64,000 nucleotides of DNA from Sphingomonas sp. AOB5 (GTDB lineage Bacteria > Pseudomonadota > Alphaproteobacteria > Sphingomonadales > Sphingomonadaceae): the NCBI RefSeq assembly GCF_029433115.1, contig NZ_JARNTV010000016.1, positions 1 through 64,000 on the forward strand, given 5' to 3'. Position 1 is the first letter of the stretch. Each line of letters opens with the position of its first letter. The notes below the pieces were generated by a model, which made no database searches, was not told where the DNA came from, and worked only from the letters and a program-made list of their open reading frames with translations. A program made the translations under genes and the position numbers. Below, in pieces: positions 60,795 through 64,000 of this stretch.

Positions 60795-63787
60795 CACTGG
60801 CTCCTCGTGGTGCGGCGCGGATCGAGTGCCTCGATCTGACGGCTGATCCGGGTCAGGTTGGTGTTCAGTGCGGTCGCCTGTTCGCGGGTCGCGGGAGGGT
60901 TCTTCTTGAGGTTCTCGACCAGCTCGCGGACGTTGCTCAGCAGCGAGTTGAGTTGCGACTGGGTGATCTGCAGCGGCTGTCCGCCCCCGGGGTCCGTGGT
61001 GCCGACATATCGTACCGTGCGGGTGAATTGCTGAAGCGCGGTGGTCTGGTTGAGGATCTCAGTGATCTGGTTGGTGACGTTGGGATCCAGCGTAACGGTT
61101 ACCGGATCGCCGGAGGTGCCGGGACGCGGCTTTTTGAGCTCTTCCTGCAGCTTTCGCATCTCGTCGATCATTGGCTTCAGCAGCGCCTGGGCATCTTCCA
61201 CGCCCTTCACGGTGACGCCATCGCGGACGGCCTGGAGGTCTTTCGGGTCGATCCGGACCGTGGCAACTGCCGCAGACGGGGCGACCGTACCGGCGACCCG
61301 CTTCCCCGTTTCGTTGCCGACCGCAGCCGCGGCGCCCACACCGCCTGCGGTGACCAGCGTCGTGACCAACAGGCGAACGGGGCTCATGTCCTGAATGCTC
61401 TGCGCAATCCCACCGACGCCGCGCAGGATTGCCGGGGGCGGGAGATCGGGTTCGCTCGCGGCGGGCCGGGGAGACGAGGATGACGACGCGTCAACCGACA
61501 CGGATTCGGGCGGCACATAGAGCGGATAGTAGGTCCGCTCCTTCGCCGGCTCGGCATCATGACGCTCCGGCCCCGAATCGAGCGCGGCGAGCAGATCCTT
61601 CGCGGTGAACTCGCCAAGCTGGCGATAGCTTTCGAACTGGGTCTCGTCGAAGAACTGGTCGAGCGTGCTGTGGTGGGGAAAGGTGTTGCCGCTGCGCCGG
61701 CTGGACGCGGCATAGTGGATCAGCGCCGGGGGCTCCACGCCGGTGAGCATCGGCTTCACGCAGAAGATCTCGCCATCCTGATCGCCTTCGCCGAGCGCAG
61801 AATAGCGGATCTTGCCGACCATCACGCGTTGCCGCTCGCCGATGCCCTTTTGCCCGGGCAGGCCGGTCGGCAGTTCGATCGGGATGCCGAAATCGACGCC
61901 GATCTTGCGCACCGCGATGTGGAGCTCGCCATGGCCGAACTCGCCATCGCATCCCGCGTCAATCACCACGATGCGCCGGCAGCGGCGCCGGACCATCTCG
62001 TACAGGCCGAGATTGTCGAAATGGCCGCCATCGGAGAGGTAGAGCCAGTCGGCGTCCGCGCTGGTCTGGCTGAAGCCCTCGTTGAGGATCTGGAGCAGGC
62101 CGAAGGTCGGTTCCTTGCGTTCGGCCTCCTTGGCGGGATTGGGCAGCCACCAGCCGAGCCGGACGTTGAAGAAGGCCATCACCAGCGCCATCAGCGGCGA
62201 ACCGTAATAGCCCATATTGGGCGAGACCGCCGCGCCCGAGATCGTCATCGCCCGGCCCAGCATCATGCCGTTGCCGCCGCCATAATGGGCGGTGGGGGCA
62301 TAGCCGAGGATCGGCGATCCGCAGCGCAGCGGCGTCGCCGTGAAGGACGCGGCACGGCGCTCCTGCCAATCGCGGCGATTATGCGCCCGGCGCGCGAGGT
62401 TCAGCGTCATGTTCACGACGTGGAACAGGCGCACCGGCGGCCGCGGCGCATTGGACTCTGCCGGCGCAGGGACCAGCTTCGACATCGGGATGTCGTCGTC
62501 GACATCATAGCTGTCGTCGTCGCCATAGGTGGGCCGTGCGGACCGGGCGGAGCCGAGATAGGCGCGGATCAGGCGATTGCCGTACAGCGCGTGCAGCGAG
62601 AAGTTGTTCGCACCGGCGCGCAGTGAGACCAGCAGCAGGGTCGCGGCAAGCGCGGCCAGCAGGACCAGCAGCGGCTGCCAGACGTTCGCGTGATCGAGCA
62701 TGTCGAGATAATCGCTGCTCTGCCAGCGGCCGTTGAGCGTGCCCATCGCCAGGCTGACGATGTAATGGACGATGAGGCTGGCGCCGAGGGCGATGAAGGC
62801 CAAAGTGATGGCCGCGAGCACATCGAGCAGCCGCGCGCCGATCCGGTCGGCAAAGCCCGTCACCTGCCGCTTGATCTCGACGCCATGGCGGCTCCAATAG
62901 CCGGCCAGTGCGGTGATCAGCGCGATCGAGCCGCCCCCCAGGCTGAGCGCCACCGGCGTGTTCTGCCAGCTGTCGAGCTGGCGCAGCGCAAACAGCGGCA
63001 GATAGATGAACGCGCCGAACCAGAGCAGCCAGGCGATCGAGAAGCTGAGCAGCCGGCTCGTCCGGCGCGACCAGCGCTCGCCATAGCGTTCGCTCGGCGG
63101 CTGGAAGAAGAAGACGAGGATCGAGCTGGCTGCCCATAGCGCGCCGAGCAATGCCGGAATGCCGAACGCGGCCCAGGCGATCGCGTCCTGCTTATAGGCC
63201 GCGGCCGGCGCGTGCAGCGCGGCGATCAGCAGGCGCGGGATGGTTGCCGCGATCAGTACCAGCGGCACCCAGATCAGCAGATTGACCAGCAGATTGCGCA
63301 CGAAGATCGAGACCACCGTCATCGCATCGGCGGACAGGCCCCAATTGGGCGTGAGATAGTTGCTGAAGCTGCGCAGCCGCCGGACCGGATGGTTGGTTTC
63401 GCCCCCATCGATCCGCGCGGCTTCGGTCATCTTCTCCTGCGACCAGTCGCCGCTTGCGCGCCAGCGGGAGAGCCAGCTGCCGATATAGCCGCCGCCCGAC
63501 ACGGTGGAGAGATAATGGAAATCCTCCAGCCGCTCTTTCTTCGCCAGACCCTGAAGGATGCCGAGGCAGAAGGTTGCGCTGCGGATGCCGCCGCCGGAAA
63601 GGCACAGGGCGTGCAGCGCGTCCTTGTCGTCCAGTTGCCCGAGCGCTGCCCAGTGATCGGCGTCGTCCTTGCTCTTCAGCGCCTCGATCGAGGGATAGAA
63701 AAGCCGGGCTTCCTCGCGCAGCGAATGGATGGGGCTGTCCGCATCGGCATCCGGGCGGGCATTCGTGACCTTGGTTTCTTCCGCCAT
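60794..63787 (-). CDS. Large patatin-like phospholipase with internal membrane helices
   Basis: The 997-aa protein has a patatin N-terminal part with the oxyanion motif SGGGIRS (64-70) and the nucleophile S97 in STVSGGGYIG. The catalytic aspartate D586 (SDGGHFDNLGLYE) is separated from them by a roughly 250-residue insertion with several membrane helices (about 160-400). A C-terminal region (about 770-997) has one more helix and coiled-coil-like polar stretches. It would be a membrane-embedded lipid acyl hydrolase. The insertion between Ser and Asp makes it much longer than common patatins. It is coupled to the lipoprotein gene. Confidence 0.85.
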   Translation of the reverse strand: MAEETKVTNARPDADADSPIHSLREEARLFYPSIEALKSKDDADHWAALGQLDDKDALHALCLSGGGIRSATFCLGILQGLAKKERLEDFHYLSTVSGGGYIGSWLSRWRASGDWSQEKMTEAARIDGGETNHPVRRLRSFSNYLTPNWGLSADAMTVVSIFVRNLLVNLLIWVPLVLIAATIPRLLIAALHAPAAAYKQDAIAWAAFGIPALLGALWAASSILVFFFQPPSERYGERWSRRTSRLLSFSIAWLLWFGAFIYLPLFALRQLDSWQNTPVALSLGGGSIALITALAGYWSRHGVEIKRQVTGFADRIGARLLDVLAAITLAFIALGASLIVHYIVSLAMGTLNGRWQSSDYLDMLDHANVWQPLLVLLAALAATLLLVSLRAGANNFSLHALYGNRLIRAYLGSARSARPTYGDDDSYDVDDDIPMSKLVPAPAESNAPRPPVRLFHVVNMTLNLARRAHNRRDWQERRAASFTATPLRCGSPILGYAPTAHYGGGNGMMLGRAMTISGAAVSPNMGYYGSPLMALVMAFFNVRLGWWLPNPAKEAERKEPTFGLLQILNEGFSQTSADADWLYLSDGGHFDNLGLYEMVRRRCRRIVVIDAGCDGEFGHGELHIAVRKIGVDFGIPIELPTGLPGQKGIGERQRVMVGKIRYSALGEGDQDGEIFCVKPMLTGVEPPALIHYAASSRRSGNTFPHHSTLDQFFDETQFESYRQLGEFTAKDLLAALDSGPERHDAEPAKERTYYPLYVPPESVSVDASSSSSPRPAASEPDLPPPAILRGVGGIAQSIQDMSPVRLLVTTLVTAGGVGAAAAVGNETGKRVAGTVAPSAAVATVRIDPKDLQAVRDGVTVKGVEDAQALLKPMIDEMRKLQEELKKPRPGTSGDPVTVTLDPNVTNQITEILNQTTALQQFTRTVRYVGTTDPGGGQPLQITQSQLNSLLSNVRELVENLKKNPPATREQATALNTNLTRISRQIEALDPRRTTRSQ

Positions 63788-63891
63788 GCAATGCCTCCCC
63801 CCGGTGCAGTGGCGGGATCGTTTCGCAGGCGGGTCACCGCGTCAACGAGGATCGAGTCCGATTCAGTCGATAATGGTGTGAATTTGGCGGC

Positions 63892-64000
63892 TCAGCCGAA
63901 CAGCCAGATCGTCGCGGCGGAACTCGCCACCGCCGCCAGCACCGCAACCGCGACATAGCGCCAGCCGCCGATCACGCGGATGCGCTCGATCTCCTTGAGC
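63892..64000 (-). CDS. 3' end of a gene encoding a protein with a C-terminal membrane helix
   Basis: The minus-strand frame entering from the right edge ends at a TGA at 63892. The visible 35 residues read LKEIERIRVIGGWRYVAVAV and then a hydrophobic stretch ending IWLFG, so the protein finishes in a membrane helix. The rest lies outside the window, and no family can be assigned. About 100 bases separate it from the patatin gene. Confidence 0.6.
   Translation of the reverse strand, partial: LKEIERIRVIGGWRYVAVAVLAAVASSAATIWLFG

Overview
The window is a GC-rich chromosomal segment from an alphaproteobacterium, most likely a sphingomonad (Sphingomonas or a close relative). This placement is inference. 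It rests on high GC, dense ATGA/GTGA translational coupling, an SOS box of the alphaproteobacterial type (GAAC-N7-GAAC), a sphingan-like polysaccharide gene set, a cyanide-insensitive-type bd oxidase with a DUF2474 micro-protein, and short G/C-rich intergenic hairpins. No tRNA, rRNA, CRISPR array, insertion sequence or integrase was seen.

Layout. 1-1352: a two-component system on the minus strand, kinase cut by the window edge. 1583-5141: rpsU, a membrane-anchored FKBP isomerase, and cydA-cydB-DUF2474. 5355-6644: the polyprenyl-phosphate sugar transferase that would start repeat-unit assembly. 6645-9359: an orphan SOS box, a PDZ-M48 protease, a small secreted/membrane protein and a PP1-like phosphatase. 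9434-12799: wecC, wecB and a GT2. 12846-15487: a DNA-repair pair (radical SAM protein and DUF4130-UdgX) embedded in the sugar genes. 15628-17633: fcl and gmd for GDP-L-fucose. 17838-23567: a Wzy_C membrane protein, a Wza-type export lipoprotein, a Wzc-type tyrosine kinase and a coupled protein of unknown function. 23577-44515: a long, mostly minus-strand, overlapping run of nucleotide-sugar enzymes, five glycosyltransferases (one on the plus strand), a second Wzy_C protein, a Wzx-type flippase, acyltransferases and an asparagine synthase. 44607-46272: a phage tail-fibre-like protein with a 59-aa partner, and a 69-aa Tat-signal protein. 46348-47217: galU. 47221-48404: dmeF-dmeR metal efflux. 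48465-53417: a coupled housekeeping run (DsrE, MoeB-like, TonB-like, dut, hydrolase, coaBC, membrane protein). 53520-60088: a two-wHTH protein, cupin, alcohol dehydrogenase, aldo/keto reductase, LysR and an S9 peptidase. 60153-64000: a lipoprotein, a multi-pass patatin protein and the 3' end of another gene.

How the genes fit together. The window encodes most of a Wzx/Wzy-dependent surface polysaccharide system. Inferred precursors are UDP-glucose (GalU), UDP-ManNAcA (WecB/WecC), GDP-L-fucose (Gmd/Fcl) and a 2,3-diamino uronic acid (WbpA/WbpE/WbpD homologues). The diamino sugar is probably converted to an acetamidino form by the WbpG/HisH/HisF-like trio. The 3-oxidase WbpB, needed between WbpA and WbpE in the Pseudomonas pathway, is not in the window. 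Export would use Wzx, Wzy, Wzc and Wza-type proteins.

The points most worth follow-up are the tail-fibre-like pair at the edge of the polysaccharide locus, the DNA-repair pair inside it, the HisF paralogue lacking a catalytic aspartate, and an SOS box with no obvious target gene.
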